The position numbers were made by a program, and so were the translations under genes. This document shows, piece after piece, positions 1 through 6,957 of a DNA stretch of 64,000 nucleotides. The notes beneath the pieces were generated by a model. It ran no database searches and was not told where the DNA came from. It saw nothing but the letters and a program-made list of their open reading frames with translations. How positions within the stretch are numbered: position 1 is the first letter of the stretch; each line of letters begins with the position of its first letter. This DNA is from Zoogloea sp041911615. GTDB taxonomy: Bacteria > Pseudomonadota > Gammaproteobacteria > Burkholderiales > Rhodocyclaceae. The stretch spans positions 22,032 to 86,031 of the forward strand of contig NZ_JAYROR010000001.1 in NCBI RefSeq assembly GCF_041911615.1, given 5' to 3'.

Positions 1-357
1 GACCAAGAAGTCAGTGGTCATCACGATGTCCACTTTGGTCTTAACGTCAGACGGATGGGCAACCCCCATCTCGGATGCGATCTGCCGCGTTTTCTCGCGA
101 TCGAGGGGAAATTGCTCCCGAATGTCCAGGACGTGATCTTCCCAGTCGAGTAGGTAGAAGAGTGCCGTTTCGATGTCGGAGAGAAGATGGTGCAGCCTGC
201 CAGTTTTCCAGCCTGTGGGCCGTGCTGTTCGGCCCTGTGACGGAACATCCTGGATAGTTAGCCAGGGCTTGTAGCTCCCGCCCGCACCTTGGCCCCGCCC
301 TTCCTTCAGGAATCGCGCAAGCGTGGCTTCATCGAAGCTATAGCGGCGCTTGGCCAT
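1..357 (-). CDS. tnsA: Tn7-type transposon endonuclease TnsA, N-terminal 119 residues (runs off the window)
   Basis: TnsA cuts the 5' ends of the transposon and works with the TnsB transposase to give cut-and-paste movement. Translating back from the ATG at 357 gives an open frame of 119 codons to the window edge. It carries TnsA signatures: a basic start (MAKRRYSFDE), the GRGQG...YKPWLTIQDVPS block at 21-40, GWKTGRLHHLLSDIE at 49-63 and DIREQFPL at 78-85. Known catalytic residues of E. coli TnsA are E63, D114 and K132. E63 is conserved at the same number, the Asp of MTTD is residue 116 here, and the Lys lies outside the window. No ribosome binding site stands between the hairpin and the ATG. 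The gene is intact as far as it can be seen. Confidence 0.93.
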   Translation of the reverse strand, partial: MAKRRYSFDEATLARFLKEGRGQGAGGSYKPWLTIQDVPSQGRTARPTGWKTGRLHHLLSDIETALFYLLDWEDHVLDIREQFPLDREKTRQIASEMGVAHPSDVKTKVDIVMTTDFLV

Positions 358-405
358 GAAAAAGCCCCCAGTAACTAGATGGCTTCATCTTAGTCACTGG
401 GGGCT
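358..405 (-). terminator. Long hairpin with U-tract directly in front of tnsA
   Basis: The two arms 363-381 and 386-405 pair over about 17 bp, with one A·C mismatch and one bulged base, around a 4-base loop. Read on the minus strand the hairpin is followed by a run of five T and then the tnsA ATG. It fits a factor-independent terminator that would stop glmS transcripts from entering tnsA. The only Shine-Dalgarno-like bases (GGGGG, seven bases before the ATG) sit in the 3' arm, so it could also block tnsA translation. From memory, canonical Tn7 has a similar stem-loop at this place. Confidence 0.7.
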
Positions 406-408
406 AAA

Positions 409-468
409 TTACAACTTTATTATTTACATCACATCTTTATTGTCTAGTTCACATCTTTATTATTTTCT
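409..468 (-). repeat. Three 20-bp TnsB-binding-type direct repeats in the transposon right end
   Basis: Units at 409-428, 429-448 and 449-468 share the minus-strand core AATAAAGATGTGA (AATAAAGTTGTAA in the innermost unit) with an exact 20-bp period. Known: Tn7 ends carry arrays of about 20-22 bp TnsB sites that overlap closely in the right end. The AT-rich tract contrasts sharply with the GC-rich chromosome beginning at 473. The outermost bases on the minus strand are TGTTAG. Confidence 0.85.
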
Positions 469-472
469 AACA

Positions 473-535
473 CGACGATCCCGGCGGGCGGCGCGGCTTA
501 CTCCACCGTCACCGACTTGGCGAGGTTGCGCGGCT
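473..535 (-). other. attTn7 attachment region: insertion point plus the glmS 3' end
   Basis: Bases 473-497 lie between the transposon terminus and the glmS stop codon; the first five (CGACG) are the expected target duplication. In the Tn7 family the DNA actually recognised by TnsD is the last few dozen bases of glmS, here from 498 to roughly 535, encoding the conserved PRNLAKSVTVE tail. The inner limit is set from knowledge of Tn7, not from a visible motif. Confidence 0.75.
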
Positions 536-2336
536 TGTCCACGTCGGTGCCCTTGACGAGGGCGGCGTGGTAGCTGAGGAGCTGCAGCGGGATGACGTGG
601 AGGATCGGCGACAACATGCCGTAGTGCTCGGGCATGTGCAGGATGTGCACGCCTTCGGATTCCGGAATCTCGGAGTCGGCGTCGGCGAACACGTAGAGCT
701 CGCCGCCACGGGCGCGGACTTCCTGCAGGTTGCTCTTGAGCTTTTCGATCAGCTCGTCGGCCGGGGCCACGGCGATGACCGGCATCTCCTTGTCCACCAG
801 GGCCAGCGGGCCGTGCTTCAGTTCGCCGGCGGCGTAGCTTTCGGCGTGGATGTAGGAGATTTCCTTGAGCTTGAGCGCGCCTTCCATGGCGATCGGCCAG
901 TGGCTGCCACGGCCCAGGAACAGGGCGTGGTGCTTGCCGGCGAAGCGCTGGGCCCACTTCTCGATCTCGGGTTCGAGTTCCAGCACCTTGGCCACGGCCA
1001 CCGGCAGGTGACGCAGCTGGGTGAGGAAGCCGGCTTCCTGCTCGGCGGAGAGGCGGCCGTTGATCTTGGCCAGCGCCAGGGCCAGCAGGGCCAGGGCGGC
1101 GAGCTGGGTGGTGAAGGCCTTGGTGGAGGCCACGCCGATCTCGGGGCCGGCGCGGGTGATGAGGCGCAAGGCGGATTCGCGGACGATGGCGGATTCGGGC
1201 ACGTTGCAGATCGCCAGGGTCTTGGTCATGCCCAGGCTCTTGGCGTGCTTGAGGGCGGCCAGGGTGTCGGCGGTCTCGCCGGACTGGGAGATGACGACCA
1301 CCAGGGTGTCGGACTCGGGCACCGATTCGCGATAGCGGTATTCGGAGGCGATCTCGACGGTGCAGGGGATCTTGGCGACGGATTCGAGCCAGTAGCGGGC
1401 GGTGAAGCCGGAGTGGTAGCTGGTGCCGCAGGCGAGGATCAGCACGCGGCGGGTGGCGCTGAGCACGTCCACGGCCTCGGCGCCGAAAATCTGCGGGCTG
1501 ATGGCGCCGGCACCGGCGATGGGCTCGAGGGTGTTGGCCAGGGCCTGGGGCTGCTCGAAGATTTCCTTCTGCATGTAGTGGCGGTATTGGCCCAGTTCGA
1601 CGGCGTCGGCCGACAGGCTGGAGATGTTCACCTTGCGCTCGACCGGGGTGCCGTCGGTGAGGGTGACGCGGAAGCCGTCGAGGGTCAGCTCGGCCACGTC
1701 GCCGTCTTCGAGGTACACCACCTTGCGGGTGACCTGCAGCAGCGCGGCGGTGTCGGAGGCGGCGTAGTGGCCGTCTTCGCCGATGCCCAGCAGCAGCGGC
1801 GAACCCTTGCGGGCGACGATCACGCGGCCGGTCTCGGCCTCGGCGACCACGCCGATGGCGTAGGCGCCAACCAGCTCGGCAACCGTGGCGCGCACCGCGT
1901 CGAAGAGGTCGGGGATGGTCTTGAGCTTGTCGTGCAGCAGGTGGGCGATGGCTTCGGTGTCGGTCTCGGAGGTGAACACGTAGCCCTTGGCCTGGAGCCC
2001 GCTGCGCAGTTCTTCGAAGTTCTCGATGATGCCGTTGTGGACCACCGCCAGGCCGCCGGAGATGTGCGGGTGGGCGTTGCGCTCGCAGGGCACGCCGTGG
2101 GTGGCCCAGCGGGTGTGGGCGATGCCGATGCTGGCCGACAGCTGGGACTCGTCGGCCTGGGCGGCCAGTTCGGCCACGCGGCCGACCGCGCGCAGACGGG
2201 TCAGCTCGGGCGTGCCTTCGGTCTTGAGGACGGCGAGGCCGGCGGAGTCGTAGCCGCGGTATTCAAGCTTGCGCAGCCCTTCGAGCAGCACGGGAACGAT
2301 GTTGCGACGGGCAATGGCGGTGACGATGCCACACAT
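498..2336 (-). CDS. glmS: Glutamine--fructose-6-phosphate aminotransferase (isomerizing)
   Basis: GlmS converts fructose 6-phosphate and glutamine to glucosamine 6-phosphate, the first committed step to UDP-GlcNAc for peptidoglycan and LPS. The 612-residue protein begins MCGIV, leaving Cys2 as the class-II glutaminase nucleophile. It has the N-terminal amidotransferase half (to about 240) and two SIS sugar-isomerase domains (CGTSYHSG and the FLGRGSHWPIAMEGALKLKE region). The last residues, PRNLAKSVTVE, are the usual GlmS end and overlap the Tn7 target. An AAAGG lies nine bases before the ATG. glmU is 58 bp upstream in the same direction, so the two UDP-GlcNAc genes are probably co-transcribed. 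The Tn7-like insertion has cut glmS from whatever originally lay downstream. Confidence 0.98.
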   Translation of the reverse strand: MCGIVTAIARRNIVPVLLEGLRKLEYRGYDSAGLAVLKTEGTPELTRLRAVGRVAELAAQADESQLSASIGIAHTRWATHGVPCERNAHPHISGGLAVVHNGIIENFEELRSGLQAKGYVFTSETDTEAIAHLLHDKLKTIPDLFDAVRATVAELVGAYAIGVVAEAETGRVIVARKGSPLLLGIGEDGHYAASDTAALLQVTRKVVYLEDGDVAELTLDGFRVTLTDGTPVERKVNISSLSADAVELGQYRHYMQKEIFEQPQALANTLEPIAGAGAISPQIFGAEAVDVLSATRRVLILACGTSYHSGFTARYWLESVAKIPCTVEIASEYRYRESVPESDTLVVVISQSGETADTLAALKHAKSLGMTKTLAICNVPESAIVRESALRLITRAGPEIGVASTKAFTTQLAALALLALALAKINGRLSAEQEAGFLTQLRHLPVAVAKVLELEPEIEKWAQRFAGKHHALFLGRGSHWPIAMEGALKLKEISYIHAESYAAGELKHGPLALVDKEMPVIAVAPADELIEKLKSNLQEVRARGGELYVFADADSEIPESEGVHILHMPEHYGMLSPILHVIPLQLLSYHAALVKGTDVDKPRNLAKSVTVE

Positions 2337-2356
2337 GAGCGGAAACCTTTCGAAAA

Positions 2357-2379
2357 GGCCCGACCTTCATGGCCGGGCC
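2357..2379 (-). terminator. Hairpin with short T-run between glmU and glmS
   Basis: Arms 2357-2365 and 2371-2379 pair over nine bases with one G·U on the minus-strand RNA, and four T follow. It could act as a weak or partial terminator that tunes glmS expression relative to glmU. The T-run is short, so read-through is likely. Confidence 0.4.
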
Positions 2380-2394
2380 GAAAAAATGGGGAGA

Positions 2395-3756
2395 TCAGGC
2401 TTTCTTGACTTTGACCGGACGTTTCCAGCCCGGAATGCTGACTTGCTTGGCGCGCGAGACGGTGAGTTCGCCGGCCGGCGCATCCTTCGAGAGCGTGGTG
2501 CCGGCACCGAGCGTGGCCCCCTTGCCGACGCGCACCGGCGCGACGAGCTGGGTGTCGGAGCCGATGAACACGTCGTCCTCGATGACGGTGCGGAACTTGT
2601 TGGCGCCGTCGTAGTTGCAGGTGATGGTGCCGGCGCCCACATTGACGCGCTGACCGATGTCGGCGTCGCCCACGTAGGCCAGGTGGTTGGCCTTGGAGTG
2701 GTTGGCGATCACGCTGTTCTTCACTTCGACGAAATTGCCCAGATGCACGTCTTCGCCCAGCACGGTGCCGGGGCGGGTGCGGGCATACGGGCCGATCACG
2801 CAGACCGGGCCCATCGTGGTGTCTTCGATCAGCGAGAACGGGGCGATGCGGGTGCCGGCGCCGATGGTGGCGTTGCGGATCACGCAGTTGGCGCCCACGC
2901 GCACGCCGTCGGCGAGTTCGACCTTGCCTTCGAAGACGCAGTTCACGTCGATCTCGACATCGCGCCCGCAGGTGAGCGTGCCGCGCACGTCGAGGCGGGC
3001 CGGGTCGATCACGGTGACGCCGGCGTCGGTGAGTCCGCGGGCGATGTTGCGCTGGTGGATGCGCTCGAGCTCGGCGAGTTGGGTCTTGTTGTTGACGCCG
3101 AGGGTTTCCTCGAAGGCGTCGGGCTGGGTGGTGACCACTTCGAGGCCTTCGGCCACCGCCATGGCGATGATGTCGGTGAGGTAGTACTCACCCTGGGCGT
3201 TATCGTTCTTGAGGTTGGCAAGCCAGCTGCGCAGGCGCGTGACCGGCGCGGCAAGGATGCCGGTGTTCACTTCCTGCACCTGGCGCTGCTCGGGGGTCGC
3301 ATCCTTCTCTTCGACGATGCAGGTGACCTTGCCGGCTTCGCGGATGATCCGGCCGTAGCCGGTGGGATCGTCCATGTTGACGGTGAGCAGCGCGAGCTGG
3401 CGGTCGCTGGCTGCGGCCATCAGGCGCTGCAGGGTGGGCACGCCGATCAGCGGCACGTCGCCGTAGAGGATCAGGGCAATGTCGCCATCCTCGACCAGCG
3501 GCATCGCCTGCTGCACCGCATGGCCGGTGCCCTGGGGCGGGTCCTGGCGCGCCCACGCGAGATCGGGTGCATCGAGGGCTTCACGCACCACTTCGCCACC
3601 GTGGCCATACACCACCACGATGCGCCGCGCCTCGAGGGCCCGGGCGGTATCGAGCACATGGCCCAGCATCGGCTTGGCAGCAAGCGGCTGCAGGACTTTC
3701 GGCAACACCGAACGCATACGCTTGCCCTGGCCGGCAGCGAGAACGATCACTTCCAT
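2395..3756 (-). CDS. glmU: Bifunctional UDP-GlcNAc pyrophosphorylase / glucosamine-1-phosphate N-acetyltransferase
   Basis: GlmU acetylates glucosamine 1-phosphate and then joins it to UTP, giving UDP-N-acetylglucosamine. The N-terminal half is a nucleotidyltransferase with LAAGQGKRMRS near the start; the C-terminal half is a left-handed beta-helix of hexapeptide repeats with the acetyltransferase segment (VGDADIGQRVNVGAGTITCNY). The length of 453 residues is normal. The ATG at 3756 is preferred because AAAGG lies six bases before it; the in-frame ATG at 3762 directly abuts that AAAGG. It is first in a glmU-glmS unit and diverges from the MaoC-Pta gene. Confidence 0.97.
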   Translation of the reverse strand: MEVIVLAAGQGKRMRSVLPKVLQPLAAKPMLGHVLDTARALEARRIVVVYGHGGEVVREALDAPDLAWARQDPPQGTGHAVQQAMPLVEDGDIALILYGDVPLIGVPTLQRLMAAASDRQLALLTVNMDDPTGYGRIIREAGKVTCIVEEKDATPEQRQVQEVNTGILAAPVTRLRSWLANLKNDNAQGEYYLTDIIAMAVAEGLEVVTTQPDAFEETLGVNNKTQLAELERIHQRNIARGLTDAGVTVIDPARLDVRGTLTCGRDVEIDVNCVFEGKVELADGVRVGANCVIRNATIGAGTRIAPFSLIEDTTMGPVCVIGPYARTRPGTVLGEDVHLGNFVEVKNSVIANHSKANHLAYVGDADIGQRVNVGAGTITCNYDGANKFRTVIEDDVFIGSDTQLVAPVRVGKGATLGAGTTLSKDAPAGELTVSRAKQVSIPGWKRPVKVKKA

Positions 3757-3969
3757 GGACATCCTTTAAATGCGGTTTGAATTCAGTTCGGGCGGATTCT
3801 AGCACGCGCGGTTTTTACGCTATTGCGGCGCAGTTCTCGGTTTAGGCGCCATCGTAGCGCCACCCGCATGTCAACTGATGCAACGCAACAATGATTTGAT
3901 CTAGTGCTAAAGTTAGTTGGAAGACTTTCCGTAGAATCGTCTTGCTGCATAGCAAAATCAGGATACATC
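3757..3969. promoter_or_regulatory. Divergent promoter region between glmU and the MaoC-Pta gene
   Basis: The 213-bp gap is less GC-rich than its neighbours and must drive glmU leftward and the acetate genes rightward. A TAGAAT hexamer at 3932-3937 is a candidate -10 for the rightward genes, and a small dyad (GGAA-GAC-TTTCC) lies just upstream. No convincing -35 box was found for either direction, and no operator is recognised. Confidence 0.4.
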
Positions 3970-5382
3970 ATGACCAATCAAGCTAGCGATTTCATCCAGA
4001 ACCGTACCTTCGACGAAATCGCCATCGGCGACTCCGCCCAGCTCGTCCGCACCCTGCTTCCCGAAGACATCCACCTCTTCGCGGTGATGTCCGGCGACGT
4101 GAATCCGACCCACGTGGACCCGGAGTTCGCGCGCTCCAGCCAGTTCCGCGAGGTGGTCGGCCACTCGATGTGGGGCAGCGTGCTGATCTCGTCGATCCTC
4201 GGCACCGAGTTCCCCGGCCCCGGCACCGTCTATGTCGGCCAGACCCTCAAGTTCTGGCGCCCGATCACCATCGGCGACACCCTCACCGTCACCATCACCT
4301 GCGTCCAGCGCTTCGAGCACAACCACCATCTGCTGCTCGAATGCCTGTGCGTCAATCAGGACGGCCTGAAGGTGATCGACGGCACCGCCGAGGTCATGGC
4401 GCCCACCGAAAAGATCAAACGCCCGCGCATGGCGCTGCCCGAGATCACCATCTCCGACCGCCAGCAGCGCTACCTGCACGTGCTCGAGATGACCAAGGGC
4501 ATGGAGCCGATTCCCATCGCCGTCGCGCACCCCTGCGACACCGAGTCGCTGCGCGGCCCGATCCAGGCCCGCGATGCCGGTCTGGTGATCCCGGTACTGG
4601 TCGGCCCCGCCAACAAGATCCGCGAGGTGGCCGAGCGCGAAGGCATCGACCTGCACGGCGTGCGCATCGTCGACGTGCCCCACAGCCATGCCGCCGCAGA
4701 AACCGCCGTGCGCCTCGCCCGCACCGGCGAGGTCGAGGCGCTGATGAAGGGCTCGCTGCACACCGACGAGCTGATGAGCGAAGTCGTGGCCAAGGAAACC
4801 GGCCTGCGCACCTCGCGCCGCATTTCCCACGTCTTCATGGCCGACGTGCCCACCTACCCGCACCCGCTGCTCATCACCGACGCCGCGATCAACATCGAGC
4901 CGACCCTCGCCGACAAGGTTCACATCATCCAGAACGCCATCGAACTGGCGATCATGATGGGCGTACCCGAGCCCAAGGTGGCGATCCTGTCCGCCGTCGA
5001 GACGGTGAACGAGAAGATCCGCTCCACCCTCGATGCCGCCGCCCTGTGCAAGATGGCCGATCGCGGCCAGATCAAGGGCGGCCTGCTCGACGGCCCGCTG
5101 GCCTTCGACAACGCCGTGTCGCTGGTGGCCGCCAAGACCAAGGGCATCCGCTCCGCCGTCGCCGGCCAGGCCGACATCCTGATCGTGCCCGATCTCGAAT
5201 CGGGCAACATGGTCGCCAAGCAGCTCGAATACCTCGCCGACGCCCTGATGGCCGGCGTGGTGCTCGGCACCCGCGTGCCCATCGTGCTGACCAGCCGAGC
5301 CGATACCGCCGAAACCCGTACCGCCTCCTGCGCCATCGCGCAGCTGATGGCCCACAAACGCCGCCAGGGAGTCCGCCTGTGA
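3970..5382 (+). CDS. Bifunctional MaoC-like enoyl-CoA hydratase / phosphate acetyl(butyryl)transferase
   Basis: The protein fuses two enzymes over 470 residues. Residues 10-150 are a MaoC/PhaJ hot-dog domain; D43 and H48 in SGDVNPTHVD match the Asp-x4-His hydratase pair. Residues from about 155 to the end are a phosphotransacylase (Pta/Ptb family; the C-terminal half includes VPDLESGNMVAKQLEYLADA). This family is annotated as bifunctional enoyl-CoA hydratase/phosphate acetyltransferase. It should convert acyl-CoA to acyl-phosphate; the hydratase role is inferred from the motif. The start at 3970 is chosen because the hot-dog domain begins right after it and AGGA precedes it; an upstream ATG at 3904 would add an unlikely Cys-rich leader. 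The stop overlaps the ackA GTG by four bases, so the acyl-phosphate can pass to the kinase. Confidence 0.92.
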   Translation: MTNQASDFIQNRTFDEIAIGDSAQLVRTLLPEDIHLFAVMSGDVNPTHVDPEFARSSQFREVVGHSMWGSVLISSILGTEFPGPGTVYVGQTLKFWRPITIGDTLTVTITCVQRFEHNHHLLLECLCVNQDGLKVIDGTAEVMAPTEKIKRPRMALPEITISDRQQRYLHVLEMTKGMEPIPIAVAHPCDTESLRGPIQARDAGLVIPVLVGPANKIREVAEREGIDLHGVRIVDVPHSHAAAETAVRLARTGEVEALMKGSLHTDELMSEVVAKETGLRTSRRISHVFMADVPTYPHPLLITDAAINIEPTLADKVHIIQNAIELAIMMGVPEPKVAILSAVETVNEKIRSTLDAAALCKMADRGQIKGGLLDGPLAFDNAVSLVAAKTKGIRSAVAGQADILIVPDLESGNMVAKQLEYLADALMAGVVLGTRVPIVLTSRADTAETRTASCAIAQLMAHKRRQGVRL

Positions 5383-6578
5383 AAGCCGTCCTCATCCTCA
5401 ATGCGGGCTCGTCGAGCCTGAAGTTCGCCCTTTTCCCGATGACCCCGAAGCTGGCCGACATGCCACGCCTGTCGGGCCAGGTCGAAGGCATCGGCGCCGA
5501 GCCGCTGATGGCCGCCAAGGACACCAACACCGGCGAGCGCTTCACCGAAGCCCTGGTGGTGCCCGCCGGCACCGACCAGAACGGCCAGCATCGGGTCGCG
5601 CTGGAGTTCATTTTCGACTGGATCAACCGGCACAGCCCGGGCGTCGAGATTGTCGCCGCCGGCCACCGCATCGTGCATGGCGGCGACCACTACGGCGCGC
5701 CGGTCGTGCTCACCCCCGAGGTCGTCGCCGAACTCGAAACCCTGATTCCCCTGGCCCCGCTGCACCAGCCGCACAACCTGCGCGCGATCAAGTCGCTGTT
5801 CACGCTGATGCCGGACGTCAAGCAGGTGGGCTGTTTCGACACCGCCTTCCACCGCACCCGCCTGCCCGTCGCCGAGCGCTTTCCGCTGCCCCGCGCACTC
5901 TTCAACGAGGGCGTGAAGCGATACGGCTTCCATGGCCTGTCTTACGAATACGTATCGCGCCAGCTCCCCGACCTCCTCGGCGAGGAAAAGGCCCGCGGCG
6001 CCATCGTCATCGCCCACCTGGGCAACGGCGCCAGCATGTGCGCGCTGCGCGACGGCCTGTCCCGCGACACGAGCATGGGTTTCACCGCGGTCGATGGCCT
6101 GATGATGGGCACGCGCACCGGCACCCTCGACCCGGGCGTAATCCTGCACCTGATCGAACAGAAGGGCATGGACGCCAAGGCGTTGTCCAACCTGATCTAC
6201 AAGCAGTCCGGCCTGCTCGGCGTGTCCGGCCTCAGCCAGGACATGCGCGCCCTGCTCGACTCCGACGAAGACGCCGCGAAGGAAGCCATCGAGCTGTTCT
6301 GCTACCGCGCCGCCTGCATGATCGGCCAGCTGTCGATGGCCGCCGGCGGCCTCGAGGCGCTGGTCTTCACCGGCGGCATCGGCGAGCACGCGGCGCCGGT
6401 ACGCGCCCGTATCGCCGAGTGGCTTGAATGGACCGGTCTCCACCTCTACCCCGCCGCCAACCAACGCCACGCCACCCGCATCCATACCAAAGACAGCAAG
6501 GTGGAAGTCCTGGTGGTACCCACCAACGAGGAATGGATGATCGGCCACCACGCGGTGAACCTGCTCGGGCTGGGCTGA
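5379..6578 (+). CDS. ackA: Acetate kinase
   Basis: AckA converts acetyl-phosphate and ADP to acetate and ATP, closing the Pta-AckA pathway. The 399-residue protein opens VKAVLILNAGSSSLKFALF (ATP-binding N motif). It carries AGHRIVHGGDHY, the RYGFHGLSYEYV block and HLGNGASMCALRDG, the usual substrate and phosphate motifs of the ASKHA fold. It starts with GTG inside the stop codon of the preceding gene (GTGA overlap), suggesting translational coupling. The substrate range could include propionate or butyrate given the unusual fused partner. A strong hairpin terminator follows at 6606. Confidence 0.96.
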   Translation: MKAVLILNAGSSSLKFALFPMTPKLADMPRLSGQVEGIGAEPLMAAKDTNTGERFTEALVVPAGTDQNGQHRVALEFIFDWINRHSPGVEIVAAGHRIVHGGDHYGAPVVLTPEVVAELETLIPLAPLHQPHNLRAIKSLFTLMPDVKQVGCFDTAFHRTRLPVAERFPLPRALFNEGVKRYGFHGLSYEYVSRQLPDLLGEEKARGAIVIAHLGNGASMCALRDGLSRDTSMGFTAVDGLMMGTRTGTLDPGVILHLIEQKGMDAKALSNLIYKQSGLLGVSGLSQDMRALLDSDEDAAKEAIELFCYRAACMIGQLSMAAGGLEALVFTGGIGEHAAPVRARIAEWLEWTGLHLYPAANQRHATRIHTKDSKVEVLVVPTNEEWMIGHHAVNLLGLG

Positions 6579-6605
6579 GCCTCTTCGGCCAGTGCCGATC
6601 TGGGT

Positions 6606-6634
6606 AAAGGGCAAGGCTGCGGCCTTGCCCTTTT
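6606..6634. terminator. Intrinsic terminator between ackA and the PAAR gene (works both ways)
   Basis: Perfect 12-bp stem, 6606-6617 paired with 6622-6633, with loop TGCG. The plus strand ends in TTTT for ackA and the minus strand in a T-run for the convergent PAAR gene. This isolates the T6SS operon from the acetate operon. Confidence 0.85.
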
Positions 6635-6641
6635 CATTTCA

Positions 6642-6905
6642 TCAGGATCGACCGGCAGCCGTCTCCGTCGAGATCAGTGTTGCGCCGCAACTGGTGCGGT
6701 GCCCCTCGAAAGCCACCGGCACACCATCCAGCAGGACGTTCGGATCGCCTTCGGCGATCACGCAATTCGAGTGCCCCCGCTGCGGGCAGGCGCAAGCATC
6801 GCCCCGGCGAGCCACCGCCCGGCCCATCACCGCTCCCGGCCCGCTCGCCCCAACCACCTTGCCACCGTGGCTGGTCGGGTCGCCCTGTCGGATCACACCT
6901 TTCAT
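6642..6905 (-). CDS. PAAR-domain protein (T6SS spike tip)
   Basis: PAAR proteins form the sharp conical tip on a VgrG spike and are fired with it. The 87-residue product starts MKGVIRQGDPTSHGGKVV and holds the full PAAR fold, including the Cys/His metal-site positions (CACPQRGHSNC and HRTSCGA). The ATG at 6905 is chosen over the GTG at 6914 because AAAGG is about nine bases ahead. No extra effector domain is fused. It is the last gene of the vgrG operon, 52 bp behind the Tla3-like gene, so it most likely caps this VgrG. Confidence 0.9.
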   Translation of the reverse strand: MKGVIRQGDPTSHGGKVVGASGPGAVMGRAVARRGDACACPQRGHSNCVIAEGDPNVLLDGVPVAFEGHRTSCGATLISTETAAGRS

Positions 6906-6957
6906 CGCACGCACCTTTCTTCATCAATCGCGCCCGACGAGAAGCGCGACGAATGTG

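Larger units (their letters stand above)
1..472 (-). mobile_element. Right end of a Tn7-like transposon inserted at attTn7 behind glmS
   Basis: Seen: the segment holds the 5' part of tnsA, a hairpin, and an AT-rich tract with three 20-bp direct repeats that stops at a terminal ACA (TGT on the minus strand, 470-472). The boundary lies 25 bp past the glmS stop codon. Known: Tn7 inserts about 25 bp behind glmS with its right end toward glmS, and tnsA starts next to that end and reads inward. Position, orientation, end structure and gene all agree. Only one end is visible, so element length, cargo and the 5-bp target duplication (candidate 473-477, CGACG) cannot be checked here. Confidence 0.93.

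Noticed and set aside
3904..3969. Upstream ATG at 3904 as start of the MaoC-Pta gene
   Set aside because: It would add a 22-residue Cys-containing leader not seen in the family; AGGA and the domain start support 3970.
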